Assembly: GCF_017591425.1 (NCBI RefSeq)
Contig: NW_024467106.1
Location: 26,960,501-27,024,500 of the forward strand
DNA length: 64,000 bases
Direction: 5' to 3'
Origin: Ochotona curzoniae
Lineage: Eukaryota; Chordata; Mammalia; Lagomorpha; Ochotonidae
How positions within the stretch are numbered: position 1 is the first letter of the stretch; each line of letters begins with the position of its first letter. The notes beneath the pieces are model-generated. The model was not told the origin of the DNA. It saw only the letters and a program-made list of their open reading frames with translations, and ran no database searches. Shown in pieces: positions 25,991 to 39,000 of this stretch. Both the position numbers and the translations under genes were made by a program.

Positions 25991-26494
25991 AACTGCATTG
26001 TCCTGACAGGTTTTAGTTTTCATTGAAATGTAGCTAATGGTTACATTTGATATAAAAACAGGGTAACCCGCTAGCCATTGAGAGGGATCAGGGGAGCTCT
26101 GAGAAGACAGGTGGTAGAGACCGAGACAGGAGCAGACACCAGCCTCATCCTGTCATGTCACTGTTCCTCCACCACTGTCTGTGTTCTTCCTCAGTCTTAT
26201 AGCTTGTGTTACAGTAAGACCAGGGAAAATACATGCAGAGAAAGAAGGACTCAACTCATCACATGGTGGAAAACCCAAATAAGGAAAAGCTATATAGAAT
26301 ATTCCTTCAATGTGATGATTTACAGAATGGCCTTTGGGCACTAGAGAATTCTTGTTATCTGGTCTACACCCACCCTTTCAGGTCAGGTGGTCAACCTGGA
26401 GGTCAAGTTGTCTACATCTCACATCTCATAGTGTCTGACTAGACTCCTTCTCTGGTGCCTCACCACACCTTCTTGATGATGTACAGACTTTAGA

Positions 26495-26615
26495 AGCTTA
26501 CTGGTGATAGATGTGGGAGATGTGGACTGAGTTCTGGCCCACCCCTGCCCAGTCCTGTCAGGCACTTATGGAGTGAACCAGGAGATGGAAGTTCTCTCTG
26601 TCTTTCAAAAAACTA
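26495..26615 (+). mobile_element. C-type SINE 3' fragment
   Basis: Only the 3' part is present: atgtgggagatgtggactg ... ggagtgaaccaggagatgg ... ctctctgtctttc. Confidence 0.6.
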
Positions 26616-26967
26616 TTTTTTAAAAAAATTAAGTGCCTAGCAATAAATTTATAAAACAATAAGAAAAACTACCTTTCCCATATTATTTATCCTACTATTA
26701 CATGGGAAACTCATTTTGCTTTTAAGGTTGGATCATAACAGGCCATAAGATAAATATAAGACAGAATTAGTTTTTCCTTGAAAATCCGTTAAACTTCCCC
26801 AAAGCACAGAAAATTCTAGTTCAGTGCCAGAGGCCAAGAGATGGTGACCCACAGTGGATCACAGTTCCTCTCTTGCTTCCCTGAGGACAGGATACAGTAG
26901 TAGCATGTAATTGCTTGCACATGTTTAGTTTCTCATGCCATTCTACCTAGATCTGATAGATAACTTG

Positions 26968-27292
26968 GGGGCTGGCTTGATAGTTCAATTGGCTAGTCCT
27001 CCACCTTACAGCATTGACATCTCATATAGGTGCTGCTTCATCTCCCTACTGCTCCACTTCCCATCCAGCTCCCTGCTTATGGTCTGGGAAAGCAGTGCTG
27101 AATGACCCTACACCTGGGAACCCTGCACCCAAGTGGGAGACTCAGAAGAGGCTCCTGGTTCCTGGCTTCAGATTGGCTCAGCTCTGGCCATAGTGGCCAT
27201 TTGAGGAGTAAACCAAAGATGGAAGATCTTTAGCTCTGTCTCTCCTTCTCTCTATAAATCAATCTTTACAATAAAAAAAAACTTTAAAAATG
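26968..27292 (+). mobile_element. C-type SINE
   Basis: gggggctggcttgatagttc ... cccaagtgggagactcag ... caatctttacaataaaaaa, near full length. Confidence 0.88.
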
Positions 27293-28654
27293 ATTTAATA
27301 TATACATAATGCAACTCTACTATACTCAGCCTTTTCTCTGCCCCAAAATGTGCTGAGCTGTTTCATAGCCAGTGCACTTGCTATTATGAATTCTTGATCT
27401 GAAATGTCCATTATCTTCCCATGTCTAGATGCTACTATCACTTTGGGCAAGTCAGTCATGCAGTCATGACCAAACCTTCATCTTTTTTCACCCCAAAAAT
27501 GTAGCAATAATGTGTACTTCCCCTGTCCTGAATCTATCTCTCTTAAGATCTGAGCACTAGCCACCATACACTGAATTCTTTCTATTCTATAATTATTTAT
27601 GGCTTCCTGGTAGATGGCATCCTTCCTGACAGCAAAATTCAGCCATGGTTCTTCTCACATCTCATGACTCCAGGGATATGGCACTGGTAAAACGCCATGG
27701 TAGAACAGATAATCTGGAGAGACCTAAAAGCATCTGAAAACCACAACTATGGGGAACTTCCTGCTTCTATAGGAAAGGATTGTGATCTGAAAGAAACCAT
27801 TTCCTGCCCCCATCACACTGTCCAGTTTCTCATAAAGGGCAGAAAGAAGAGGAAAAGAAACAAGAAAAAGGTGGGGGAAAGGAAGAAGAACTGGGTGTAG
27901 GGGGGACAGAAAACTCTGTGCAAATCATTAGTGCTACTCAGATTCTTAACACTTCCTTGAAGCAAGACTGGTTAAGCTTCTAAGACTCCGCCTCCCTCTC
28001 TGGGCTCCTCTCTTGGTTTAACAACAGTTTACTGGGGGCAAGCCATCCACAGCCATCAGCCCAGGCAATTTTGCACAAGCACCCTATTTGATCAGTGGAG
28101 CTGACTCAGATGTCAAGGCCCAGGCAAGCCCACATTCAAACAAAAATTCACATCTACAGTGATGCACATTGTTTCCCAGGCTCTGCTTTTTCTGCCAACC
28201 TCTGATGTTTTCACACATTTTAAACTTCCTCCCACCCAAGAGAGAACAGGGAAGGTGTGATGAGCCCAGATATGAGAAAAGAGGTCTTACTTTCTTGTGG
28301 GTATAACCACAGCACCTGCAATATCCCCTTTTGCTCAATCTGGCAGGGGATGTGGGTGGGAGCTGCAGCTACCCCATGGTGGAAGCCCAAAGACACCCAT
28401 CACAAAGCACTTGGCCCATTCGAAGTGCTTATTTGATACCATTGCTCTGCTTCCTCCTTTCAAGTGTCCAGAGGGATAGCCACCAAATATAATGCCTTCT
28501 GAAGCCACCACCTGTTTCCTCTTGAGTTTGATTTTGGCCTGCCCAGGAATTTCCAAGAGGAATGAGCAGGCATGTGTCTCGTTTGATAGCAATTCTGTGG
28601 CTACTGATGCAAGGGGGATCCGAGAGTCTGTGCTGAGTTCAGTTTGTTTACATC

Positions 28655-28800
28655 ATAAACCCAATTCTCTATTACACTCACTGTCACTCCATGGAATAGA
28701 TGTCATTACACCCATTTTACAGATGGGGAAACTGATGTTCAGAGACATGAAATGCATTCCTTAAAAGCACATACTGATTAAATCCTGAACTCGGGATCCC
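28655..28800 (+). repeat. MIR-like fragment
   Basis: cccattttacagatggggaa followed by actgatgttcagagaca is the classic MIR 3' core. Confidence 0.7.
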
Positions 28801-29060
28801 AAAGTCTATGTGATTTCCCCCATGTGCAATGGCCTCTTCTTCCAGCGGTCCACATAAAGGGGCAGTAAAAAGAGCAGCTATGACCACAGAACACAGAATG
28901 AAGTGGCCACTGAGAGGACTGACATCATTCTCCTCCCAGCGCCTACTCAGTGCTCTGAATTGTTCAGTCTCCTTGTGTTGTAACTAACTGGTCACCCACA
29001 TGTCTTGGGCTCTTGGTTGCCTAATGATTTCCAGTTAACACGTATATCTAGGAAAGATGT

Positions 29061-29389
29061 TGGACTGGCACGATGACATAGTAGGTTAAGCCTCCACCTT
29101 GTGGTTCCAGCATTCCATAGGGGCACTGATTTGTGGCCAAGCCTGCCAATTTCCAATTCAGCTCCCTGTTTATGACCTGGGAGGGCAGTGGAGGATTGCC
29201 CAAGTCCTTGGGCCCTGCACCCCTGAGGGAGACCCAGAAGAAGATTCTGGCTTCAGGTTGGCTCAGGTCTGGCCACTGCAGCCATTTGGGAGTGAACCAG
29301 GGAATGGAAGATCTCTCGTGTCTCTTCTTCTCTCTGTAACTTTGAACTTCAGATAAATCTAAATCTTAAGGGAAAAAAATCTAACTATA
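29061..29389 (+). mobile_element. C-type SINE with short target-site duplication
   Basis: tggactggcacgatgacatag ... agataaatctaaatctta, flanked by AAAGATGT at 29053-29060 and 29390-29397. Confidence 0.88.
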
Positions 29390-31581
29390 AAAGATGTGGA
29401 TCCATGGGTCAACCCTCCTCTCAGCCCCTGCGGTGGAGCTCATTCCTCTTAGTTCCTTTCTCCTCACAATTTGTGCTCAAAACCTGCTGCCAGAGCACAT
29501 CTTAAAATGTAAGTCCAGCCTATGGCATCCATGGTAAAGATCTTGCATGGATCCCCACTGCTTTCAGGATAAACCCCACTCCCAACTCACTGAGGTTCTT
29601 CACATCCTGCCCCTCGCTTCCATATTGGACCAGCAGCATCTCCTGTCACTCTGCTTTTGGCCATTTCCTTCATAAAGCTTGCATCAGCCATATTAAGCAA
29701 TTTTTTAATTTATCCCTGGAATTTTCACACCTTTGAATTTAGCCTAGAGACATCCTCTGCGTTTATCAGGGACCAGCTGCTGTGCTCACTTCTGAGAAGA
29801 CTACTTCCCAGTTGGGGTTTCCAGGCACTCTGCAGCCATCCCCAGGTCTCCACCATGCCATGTGACGCTTAGCATCTTGTGCATTAGTTTGCATGTTCTA
29901 GCTCTCTGTTGTGTGTGTGTTATCGTTGCTGATAACCCAACGACATGCAGCATAGCACCTAGATCAGTGAACATTTGTTAATTATTTGAGTTCAACACCC
30001 ATCTCCATAGAAATGTGGCAATGGTTTTATTTACAGAAATCCAGGGCTGCCTCTAATTTTATTTTTATTTTTAAGTGAACTAAGCTCCATACTTCCCATT
30101 TTGGAATGTTAAAGAGCTCTAGGAGGAGATGAATGGTTTTGAATTTGAGCTCAAAAGCTTTAGTTCAAAGATCACCTTTGAGCCATTTTCATTCTAGACC
30201 TATTGGAGTCACATGAGGAGTGTTGAAGATGTTCATGGAAAATTTGTAGTATGGAAAAAGGTCCATGGATTCCAAAGGTTTTGGCATCAGAATAAATTGA
30301 TCTTTTAATTTCATTTTTCCACTAACTTTTTGAAATGTTCTCAAGCTTGTGTCTTAAATATGTCATTTCCTTTAGGGGCTCTAGTATGTCATTTGAAAGC
30401 CCTCTAAATTGGATAATATTCCTTGAGACTGTACTTGGTTTTGTCTTATTAATGACATAAAGCCTGTGACTATTCCATCAAAAGCAGCGAGCCTCTCAGG
30501 TTCTATGTGGAATACTTGTAAGAACCAATTCGCATCTGATTTCCAACTGCCGCACAAGCATGCCATTTGCTTTTCTTTGCCTTCATGTAAACTGTTCAAA
30601 GCATGAACCTCTTAAGGCACACAGACACATCGCCCTTTAGCTAACTGGAAATGCTCCAAGAAGTTACACAGAAGCAATGCCTAGGCAAACCAATGCATGT
30701 TTCTGATACATCAGCAAGAAGAGGCCATCTGCACCAGAGGATGCATCTGGGACTCCAAAACTCACCGCCTGCCTGAAACACATGTCTTCTGCAGCCCAGA
30801 GTACATCCATCTCTGAACTTTAACCCTCGGTTCAACAGCTTAGCTGGTGTTTGGGTCTGACCAAAGGATGGGGACAGATACTAGATCTGAGCAGCTTCCT
30901 TTGGAACTGCCATCACTGCCTCACCACACCCCAGTACTGCACAGAAAAAGATGGACTTCCAGAAGTTCTCCTTGGGTGTGTTAAGGAGCCGAGGGAGCTG
31001 GGGCTCAACAGCCACAGTGACATAGTTGGTTTCCCTTCTCTTGCCTACCATGCACCACCTGACACCACCAACCTAGGAATCTAAAGATAAAGAGGAAGAG
31101 ATACACAGAGACAGAAAGTACGTAATATAGACAAGTCACTGAATATGTAACAAATATCTACCTTCCTCAGTTCTCTGGCAATCAAAGCAATGAAATTAAA
31201 TTGTGTTTTCAATGCCTCTAATCACTAGCACTTTTGTCCTACAGAAATCAGCTAGTCAAGATAGTCCTCCTTAGAAACACTCTGAAAATCACCAGAAAGT
31301 TGCTGATCCAGTCACCATAAAGCTCAGCGGAAAGTTGGATGTGTCGTGTTGGTTTTGCTAACAATAACAGATTAGGAAGCCTTGCTGCTAGAAGTATGTA
31401 ACAACAGGATGTAGATGCATGTCTTTAATTGAGGTTCAACACAGCAGATTTCAGATGAGTGGCAGTCATTTTCCTCATGTTCTAGTGTGTGTAATGACAA
31501 AAGTCAGAATCCAGCTTAACAAAGGGAAAGGAGCCGAAGGGGACAGAATCAATCACAGGTCTTTGGCGAGTTGGTGCTTAC

Positions 31582-31760
31582 CTGTAATCATGCTCAGTGC
31601 TGATAGGCAGGCTAAGGCTTGGATATCAAGGTTCAGGCTCTGCAAATTTAAGGAAAAGTCTTTAATGGAGTCGAGCCACTCTCCAAATCCACGAAGGCAC
31701 TGAAGTCGATGCAGGACAAGTCCATTGCAGAACACAAACTTATCTTCAGCAGTGTTCGAC
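31582..31760 (-). CDS. NR4A3: NR4A3 coding exon 7: central ligand-binding-type domain
   Basis: This 179-bp exon completes R497 and encodes residues 498-556 ([13 protein letters not shown]... to ...LSALSMIT). The [19 protein letters not shown] segment is the family's beta-turn/helix 6 region, and [14 protein letters not shown] is helix 8. The acceptor is CCTCCAG|GTCG and the donor is TTACAG|GTAAGC. The preserved phase across the 13.9-kb intron 7 shows the gene is intact. Confidence 0.97.
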
Positions 31761-32654
31761 CTGGAGGGTGGAGAGATGCGTTACAAGGGTCTGTCTGACA
31801 GGAAAACACACAGGCCCCAGGTGACTACAGGCAGTCTTGGGAACTCATAGTGGGGCTGAGAAATATGCCCAGACATGTGTGATTAACAAGACCACACCAC
31901 ATCCTGAAAGAGCCTTAGCCCAGGGAATGGCACCTGCTGTCTTTACTTGAATCAATTGTCGGCTTGCCTGGGCCAGAATGCAAGGGAATGGGTTCTCATG
32001 GATCACAGGGGTGAAGCCCAGGGCACTCGTTCTTTCTGCTGTGCATAGGAGACTGTTCCTTCAGGGCTCCTGAGTCAGAGCTTGCCCATAATTTTCCTAA
32101 ATGTCAAAACCGGATAAGGCCTGAGGCTAGACACTACAATTCCATTTTGTAGACTCTAAAACACCAGCTCCCTGCAAGGGCCAGAAGTCAATCACAAGCT
32201 CAAAAGAGGTCTAATATAAAAATGAGTTCTGATTTTATACGACCTTCTCTGTTTTTAACAGGGAGGCTGAAGAGGACTCTTTCTAAAACTATCCTGATAA
32301 TTTATATTAAGTCCATAGTCATCCTATTCTTGTCTCCCGAGAGGTGCCCTGGAGCTTACAGCTGACGTCACTGCTTGGCAGGGAGGGCTTGGGCACTCCT
32401 GTAATCTCTGTTAGTTTCCTTTCCCTTAGCTATCAAACAGGAATTCTGATGGCCACCTCCTAAGATTTGTAGAGGGAATTAAATAAAGAAATTGAAAGTC
32501 ATATGCAGTGCCCAGAACACAGGAAGACTGAACTAATTCTGAATTCTATGTCATCCTTACTTTAATCTTACCATTCAGATCTCTTGCCACATGTTTATCT
32601 ATCCTGGCTGACCCATGTACAAGTTAATACCATTCATGTAGTGTGGCTGGTGTG

Positions 32655-32780
32655 AACAGTTGTATTAATTCCTTCATTCTGCCAGTATTTACTGTGCCAT
32701 TTCTAGAGCCAGACACTGAAGAAATCTTGGTGAGCAGGACCTATATGGTACCTGCCTGCATGGAGCTAATTATTCCCTTT
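32655..32780 (+). repeat. L2-like 3' fragment
   Basis: ccagtatttactgtgccattt ... ccagacactgaagaaatc ... tgcatggagctaat resembles the L2 3' end. Confidence 0.5.
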
Positions 32781-32929
32781 TTGTGTGCCTGATAGCCAGC
32801 ACGAGGCTGGCCTGGCTCTGGTGTACATGGGATTGCGTGCACTTGAAGCTAATCAGTGGTACTTTAATTTAACTCCACCCCACTCCTGCTCTGATCTCCC
32901 ACAGAGGACACACACAGGCTAGAACGATT

Positions 32930-33080
32930 CAATCTCAAAGTGTAAAATATGGACCCACCAACCACCAGCATCAGAATCACCAGAGCATGAGTTTAACATG
33001 AAGATTGCTGGACATCTTCCAAAGCTTCCCAAGCCAAAATAGATGGGAACTAAGCACGGAAACCTGCCCTTTAGAGGAGG
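32930..33080. mobile_element. MER5A-like remnant
   Basis: caaagtgtaaaatatggaccc ... agcatcagaatcaccagagc, as in MER5A-type elements. Confidence 0.5.
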
Positions 33081-33754
33081 CAGGGGTAATATGGATGGAT
33101 AAGAGGGTAGAGATAATTTTTTCTATGACATTTAGTGAGTTGTTGGTGGAATCCTCTAAAAATTAGGAAGAGAAGCAAGGAAGTTATAATTAAATGTTCT
33201 GTGAGAATAAAAGCAGTGATAAACTTTAAGAAAAAAGATGCAAGGAGGGCTTAGAGAGCTGAGATTGTAGTGTTTTGCTCAATCACTTCCTCTTTGCATT
33301 TGGCTTCCCTGAGTAGGAGAGGTTGGATCAAATCCTGGGATCCAGGAGCTGTTTTCAGAATAAGCATGGCGGCTGGAAGAAGCTGTGGGAACTGTTGGGA
33401 GCCCCAGCAGGTGCACTAGAACAGGAACTTGTGAAATAGAAACTCATGAGTTAAACGCAGTGTTCCAAGGCAAACACTCACTTTCAAGAAATACCTTCAG
33501 TGCCAAGAAAATCTTCTGGGACTCCTAGAATATTGGAGCTGCCAGAGACTCCAAAAATCCAATTTTCCCATTTTATAAAGGAGGGATCTGAATATCCAGC
33601 GAGGGAAGCAGTGGGCTCAGAGTTTGATTCATGTTAGTCCATGTTAGAATTGGGACTGGAAGTGAGGGGTCCAGGAATGGTGCAGTGTTCTGATTCTTGG
33701 ATGAAGGGCATTATGCATTATTTCAGTCAGCAAATAGTTACTGAGCACTAATTG

Positions 33755-34150
33755 CCCTGATTTGGATTTGATTTATAGTTCCAAGGGTTTGTGTTTTGAA
33801 GACTAGGTTCCTACTGGTCACTCTAAGAGGTGAGGCTGGAGGGAGATGTCAGGGTCTGGGGCTGGAGTTGGGGAAGGCAGTGGAAGGGAGTTCTCTCAGA
33901 AGGAATTAACACAGTTCCCATGGAATGAGTAAGTTCTCAGGAGAGTGGGTGACCAAAGAGCAACCCCAGCTCCTCCCCACTCTCGTGCTGCCTGTTTCAC
34001 CGAAGGACCATAGGCACATTGATGTCATTTGCTATGATGTGACTTAGCCAGGAGGGGCCATTACAGGAGCCTAGCCCACCCCCATACCATTCTGGCTTGC
34101 AGATGTAAACCCAGTAAACCTTGTATCTGAACAAAATCCCACCCTTGGAT
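33755..34150 (+). mobile_element. MaLR-like LTR remnant
   Basis: tttgtgttttgaagactagg ... gaattaacacagttcccatgg ... catttgctatgatgtgactt ... agtaaaccttgtatctgaac follow the order of an ERVL-MaLR LTR. No coding part is present. Confidence 0.55.
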
Positions 34151-34309
34151 TTGTTTACTAGTAACAGAAAGCAGACTCCAACAGAACCACATTGCATATT
34201 GGCTTCTGAGCAGACTCTCGGCTGATGGTTCATCTAGAAACATGTAAGTGTTCCAGATCCTTTCCAAGGAAGCAATGGATGGATGGAGGAGTAGCATCAT
34301 AGTCATTAC

Positions 34310-34509
34310 CTGATGGAAAGTCTGAGAACAAACAGCTCCAAAAAAGCTGATTCTATAAGTAACGTCTGATCTTCTTTGGGGAGATCAGTAAATCCCGGAA
34401 TCTTCTCTGCCCAGCTCCTGGATACATCAATGGAGGCTGTCAGAAGGTTGTAGAATTGTTGCACGTGCTCCACATCCGTGCCCACAGCAGCCTGGTCAGT
34501 GGGACAGTA
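34310..34509 (-). CDS. NR4A3: NR4A3 coding exon 6: start of ligand-binding-type domain
   Basis: This 200-bp exon encodes residues 431-496 plus two bases ([10 protein letters not shown]... to ...LFVLRLSI-R). It contains the conserved WAEKIPGF and [18 protein letters not shown] helices of the NR4A ligand-binding-type domain. Established structures of this family show the pocket filled by bulky side chains, so activity is set mainly by expression level and modification. The acceptor is TATTCCAG|TAC and the donor is ATCAG|GTAATG. Confidence 0.97.
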
Positions 34510-34727
34510 CTGGAATACAAACCACAGAGAGTAGTGTGACTCTGTTTTCTTTGAAAATGGCCTCTCACAAGCCTGGTAATGCCCAAATCCTCGATTATAG
34601 GTCCCACTGTGTATAAGACCTTTTCATACTCCCGAGCCTCATCTGATTCTCACATTGACCTTGTTGTATAAGGAAGGTGTATTTTTACGATACCATGCCA
34701 TTGCCAAGCACATCTGTTGAAGTCCCA

Positions 34728-35060
34728 TTAGTGCAGTGATTTTTCAACCTTGACTGGTCACCCTAATAACCCAAAAAGTTCTGGAAAAACATAAATGTCT
34801 AGATCCCACCACCACAGAATCTAATGTATCTGATCTGGGATGGGTTTGGCCACGGGGAAATTCACCCAATGCTTCTCTACGTGTGGTCTTTGGACTATCA
34901 TCATAAGCACCACCTGGGAAGAAGTTAGCAATGATAAATTCAGCCTGCTCCCCACCCCCTCCAGCCTATCAAATGTGGAAAGTCTGGGGCAGGAAGAGCA
35001 GAGTTTGTGAGGACTCTAGATGACTCTCATGGCACACTGAGAATCTGAATTAAGCAGCAG
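34728..35060. mobile_element. Two adjacent MER5A-like remnants
   Basis: agtgatttttcaaccttgac ... and cttctctacgtgtggtcttt ... caccacctgggaagaag look like two copies of the same element family. Confidence 0.45.
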
Positions 35061-35589
35061 GGCACGAGAATGACTTCTACTTGATGGGTTTTCAAGTGAT
35101 GAAACATATCGGAAAGTAAAGGAAGATAAGCTACCCTTGGCAGAGCCCAAGTAACCATGTGCCATCAGACTCAGGGCTTGAGGCTACTTCAATGAACAAA
35201 AATGAATGAAAATTTAAAACTCAGTTCCTCAGTCATATCGGCTGCATTTCAAAGGTGGTGAAGAACGTTCCCATCACTTCAGAAAGATGGGCTATAGAAC
35301 CCTGATCTGGGGAGTCCCAGGCAAAGAAAGGTAGCAGTTGGAAAAATTCTCTATTCAGCTTTCAGGTACTCCATTAGGTAGTACCATGATTTTCTTTGAG
35401 TTCTTGGAGGAAAAACATTTCTGCTTCCAACAGGAAGGTTGATAAAGCAAGATAATAGTCAAGGGACAACCAGCAATGAGATTTAAAAGATATGAGAAAC
35501 ATTCGGGTGATTATGCACACCATTTGCTTTATCTTAATGAAGCTAAGCATGATCTTGCATTTCTTCTCTCAGTTGACCCTCTTGGGGCA

Positions 35590-35690
35590 GGGATTTGAAT
35601 CTTTAGTTACACAGATGAGGAAACCAAGGCTCAGAGATGTGAAGACATTTTCCCAAGCTGCACACCCAACCAAGATTGTGGTAAACTAAC
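35590..35690 (+). repeat. MIR-like fragment
   Basis: acacagatgaggaaaccaag followed by gctcagagatgtgaagac is the MIR 3' core. Confidence 0.7.
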
Positions 35691-36179
35691 CAAGATTTAG
35701 GACTTGGGTGCTAAGTCCTATAACTTTTGGCTGGTAATGCCTGAGGTTACTAGTTGGTAGCCTGTGGTACCATTTTGAATGCTTGATGGGGCACTTTGCT
35801 TTACTACAATTGGAACTTCCTAACCATTTCTTGGCCTTTTGTAATTGGAATCTCCCACATTTCTGTCAACAGCACAGTGACTGGCACGTAACAGCCCTTC
35901 AAAAAACACAGCTGTTGACATTTGTTTTTTCAGTGAAATAGTCAGGGTACTGCCGAGGCTTGCCAATCTGCTCTAGCCTGAATGGAGGAAAATTAGCCAA
36001 TAAGAAATGGGCAACAGCAGCAATTTGCATATTGCAAAACTATCTGGGTGTGAGGAAATGGGGAACCTGCCTAACTCAGTCTTCCTTTTGTTTATGTTCT
36101 TCCCAGATGCGGCATGAAATAACTAAAGAGCCATTAGACAGAGGGCCCAGTGACTTTAAACAAAGTTTTGGGTAACCCT

Positions 36180-36330
36180 TAATATGTGAAACATTATTTC
36201 ACTTTTCTGAGCCTCAGTTTTCTCCTCTGTAACATGGACACAATCCCTTTTTCAAAGTGTTGTTGTGCTGATCAAACTTAAAATTTCATGCGAAGAGTGG
36301 GATATTATAAAACAGGTTTCACAAATGATG
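36180..36330 (+). repeat. MIR-like fragment
   Basis: tctgagcctcagttttctcc followed by tctgtaacatggacacaatc fits MIR. Confidence 0.65.
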
Positions 36331-36747
36331 GCAATTCTTGAAACTATCCCCAGCACCCTGTTTCTGTATTTATGAAGTGGGGAATGGGCTGAAGCAGAAT
36401 GTCTATGAATTTCAGCCCTGACTTTGTAAGATCTGTAATTTATTCCTGTGTTCCCCAAAATCACACAGGGATTCTGGGAAGCCCAGGATTGTCTATGATG
36501 GAATTGGGTCAAGTCCAGAAGGAAGCAACACTCCTCCCTGGGGACAGGCAGGGGTAGAGCTTGACCACATGTTGTACCTACTTCCATTTCCTTGCAACAT
36601 ATATACTCTTAACTATAATAGACTGGAAAAGGAATTTATACATATATATATATAGATTTTTTTTCCCCCTCTTCCTTTATGACTTTAGTTCCAACAGCAT
36701 GATGAATTTCAGGACAGGACTCGCTTTTAAAAACCAACAGTACTATA

Positions 36748-37073
36748 GGGCCAGTGCCATAGTTTACTGGGCTAATTCTCTGCCTGCAGTGCCAGCATCC
36801 TATATGAGTGCTGGTTCATGTCTTAGCTGCTCCACTTTTGATCCAGCTCCCTGCTTATGACCTGGGAAAGTAATGAAGAATGGCTCAAGTGGATAGGCTT
36901 CTGCACCCACTTGGGAGACCTGGAAGAAGCTCCTGACTCCCAGCTTCAGATAAGCTCTGCTCTGGCTATTGCAGACATGTGGGCAGATGGAAGACCTGTC
37001 TTTCCTTCTCTCTGTAAAATCCTGCCTTTCAAAAAAAATAGATAAATAGATAAAATAAATCTTAAAAAAAGGA
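36748..37073 (+). mobile_element. C-type SINE with target-site duplication
   Basis: gggccagtgccatagtttac ... taaaataaatcttaaaaaaa, flanked by CAACAGTA at 36735-36742 and 37074-37081. Confidence 0.9.
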
Positions 37074-37119
37074 CAACAGTATTACATGTGGAACTCCCAA
37101 ATGACATCTGGTATGGAAT

Positions 37120-37280
37120 AGAGCAAAGTATAATGGGTTAGGCAAGCAGGCCTTTAGATCTTAGTTGAGGTTCTAGCACAGAACTATTGTGTCACTCTAT
37201 ACAAGTCATTTAACCTCTCTTGCTTTGTTTTCTCTCCAAAACAAGAGTCAACTAAATTAGTAGTCCCTAAGATTATTTCT
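37120..37280 (+). repeat. MIR-like fragment
   Basis: gttctagcacagaactattg ... aagtcatttaacctctcttg fits MIR. Confidence 0.55.
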
Positions 37281-38844
37281 GGCTTTTACCTTCAATGATT
37301 CCAAATGTTGATAAATTGCCCCAGGTATGATGTGATTGCCCAGAATCTCACACTAATCAAGCACCATTTTGTTACAAAACAGTGAGTTAAATGGAGAGAA
37401 AAAGACCAAAGGATGCAAACTTTCTCCTAGGAATGAGACCTAACAGCTCCCATCTCCACTGACTTTTATGAAACCCTGGCTCCCAGTTCAACAACCTATG
37501 CTTCCAATATTTGTTCAGAACCCATGAGAGCACACAGCTTTTCGCCAGGGTCCACTGCAGGCCTCTGCTCCTGCTGGCTGGCATTTCATGCTTCCTGCAC
37601 ACAGGGAGGTACAGGCTCTGCCTACTCTGTGTGTGTACTTTTCTCTGATGGAGCCCAGTGAGGAGGAAAGTCAGGCTCCTGCCAAACCCTACGGGCTGCA
37701 CCTGCAGTGATTTCTGGTCTACAGCCCAGAACTCTGGAATCAAACTGGATTCATTCTGAGCGACCTGTAACTCAGGGGGTATTAAACAGAAGATTTGAAG
37801 AAACACAGCAAAATACTTTAGGGTCTTCTCTGCCTGGTCTACCAATCCTACTCCCGTGCTCTCCTATGTCATTCTGTCTTTGGGCTACATGGACTTGGAC
37901 CTGCTGAAGAAAATACAGAAATATTTGTCTACTGATCATGCCAATTAAACACAGACCAAACACAAAAACATTTTAAAAGAGAGCTGTTCCCCTGATTTTT
38001 AAATTCCAGCCAGTAGGGATAACTGGTCCATCAGAACTCTGGTTTTACAGTAATCAAGTCAGATTACATGTTACTCACAGCCAGCCTCTTAGTGGAAGTT
38101 TCTCCAAAGTGTCTGGAATAATATCCCAAAGCTGCAAACAATAGCAACTGATATTATTGAAGCTATAGAGGGTCCAAACACTTCATAGGGCAATAGTGCA
38201 GCTGTGCAGGCCAGACGTTAGCCACAGCCTATGCCTAAAATAAGATATTTACATGGGAATTAAATGAGACCTTTGGCAACATGATGCTGTAACAGCAGAG
38301 TGGAATCTAATATGTACTCCATCTCCCTTTCAGCCTTGGCTAAATATGTAAAATACCCCAAGGACATTGGCTTTCTCTTCTCAGAAGGTCACTTTTCTCT
38401 GAGCCTTTATATATATAAAAAACTTTTATATAAAACTACATATATATGTTCTTGGGTCCTCACATTTAAAAAAAAATGGTGACTTTTCAAAATTGGCAAT
38501 GAGACTATTTCCCTCCATATTTATTCTTTTCTGACAATTGCCTACCCCTGCCTCAAGAAACTGAAAAAAAAAATTCCTCTCCCACCACCAAAGACATCTC
38601 AACAGTATTTGTTTATTTTCTTTTTCTTTCACTGACAGTTGCGTTACATGAGGGCAGAAGACTTCTTCCCTTATCAACAATGTCCTAGGAACATTGCTTG
38701 ATACCCTACAGCTGTTCCATAAATATTTGTTAAATTAATTTCTGAACAATATATATACCTCGATTGCTTACCCCTTCCCAATCCCAGGAAAAGCTGGTAA
38801 ATTCAAGATAAAGATGAATCATGATTATGAATCTCTTATAGAGG

Positions 38845-39000
38845 GTTCTGAAGCCTTAGCTTGCCAAAGAATCACCTGAGGCACCAGTCTGCTTCCTGTT
38901 CCTCTCTGTTCTGATTTGGGAGGTCTGGTTGTGGTCTGAGAACCTGGTTTTAAAGCAAACACTGAGGATCTTCCTGGATTCCAGGCTTTAGGAAATGCTG
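38845..39000. mobile_element. MER5A/B-like remnant
   Basis: tagcttgccaaagaatcacct ... aacctggttttaaagcaaac. Confidence 0.45.

Larger units (their letters stand above)
17730..31581 (-). other. NR4A3: NR4A3 intron 7
   Basis: The longest intron, 13.9 kb. It holds a young minus-strand SINE near the 3' end (18308-18645), six further SINE copies or fragments, an MLT1-like LTR, MIR and MER5A-like pieces. The stretches 18.7-22.3 kb and 29.4-31.5 kb show nothing I can name. Confidence 0.8.
31761..34309 (-). other. NR4A3: NR4A3 intron 6
   Basis: A 2.5-kb intron with an L2-like fragment (32655-32780), a MER5A-like fragment (32930-33080) and a MaLR-like LTR remnant (33755-34150). No lagomorph SINE is present. 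Confidence 0.8.
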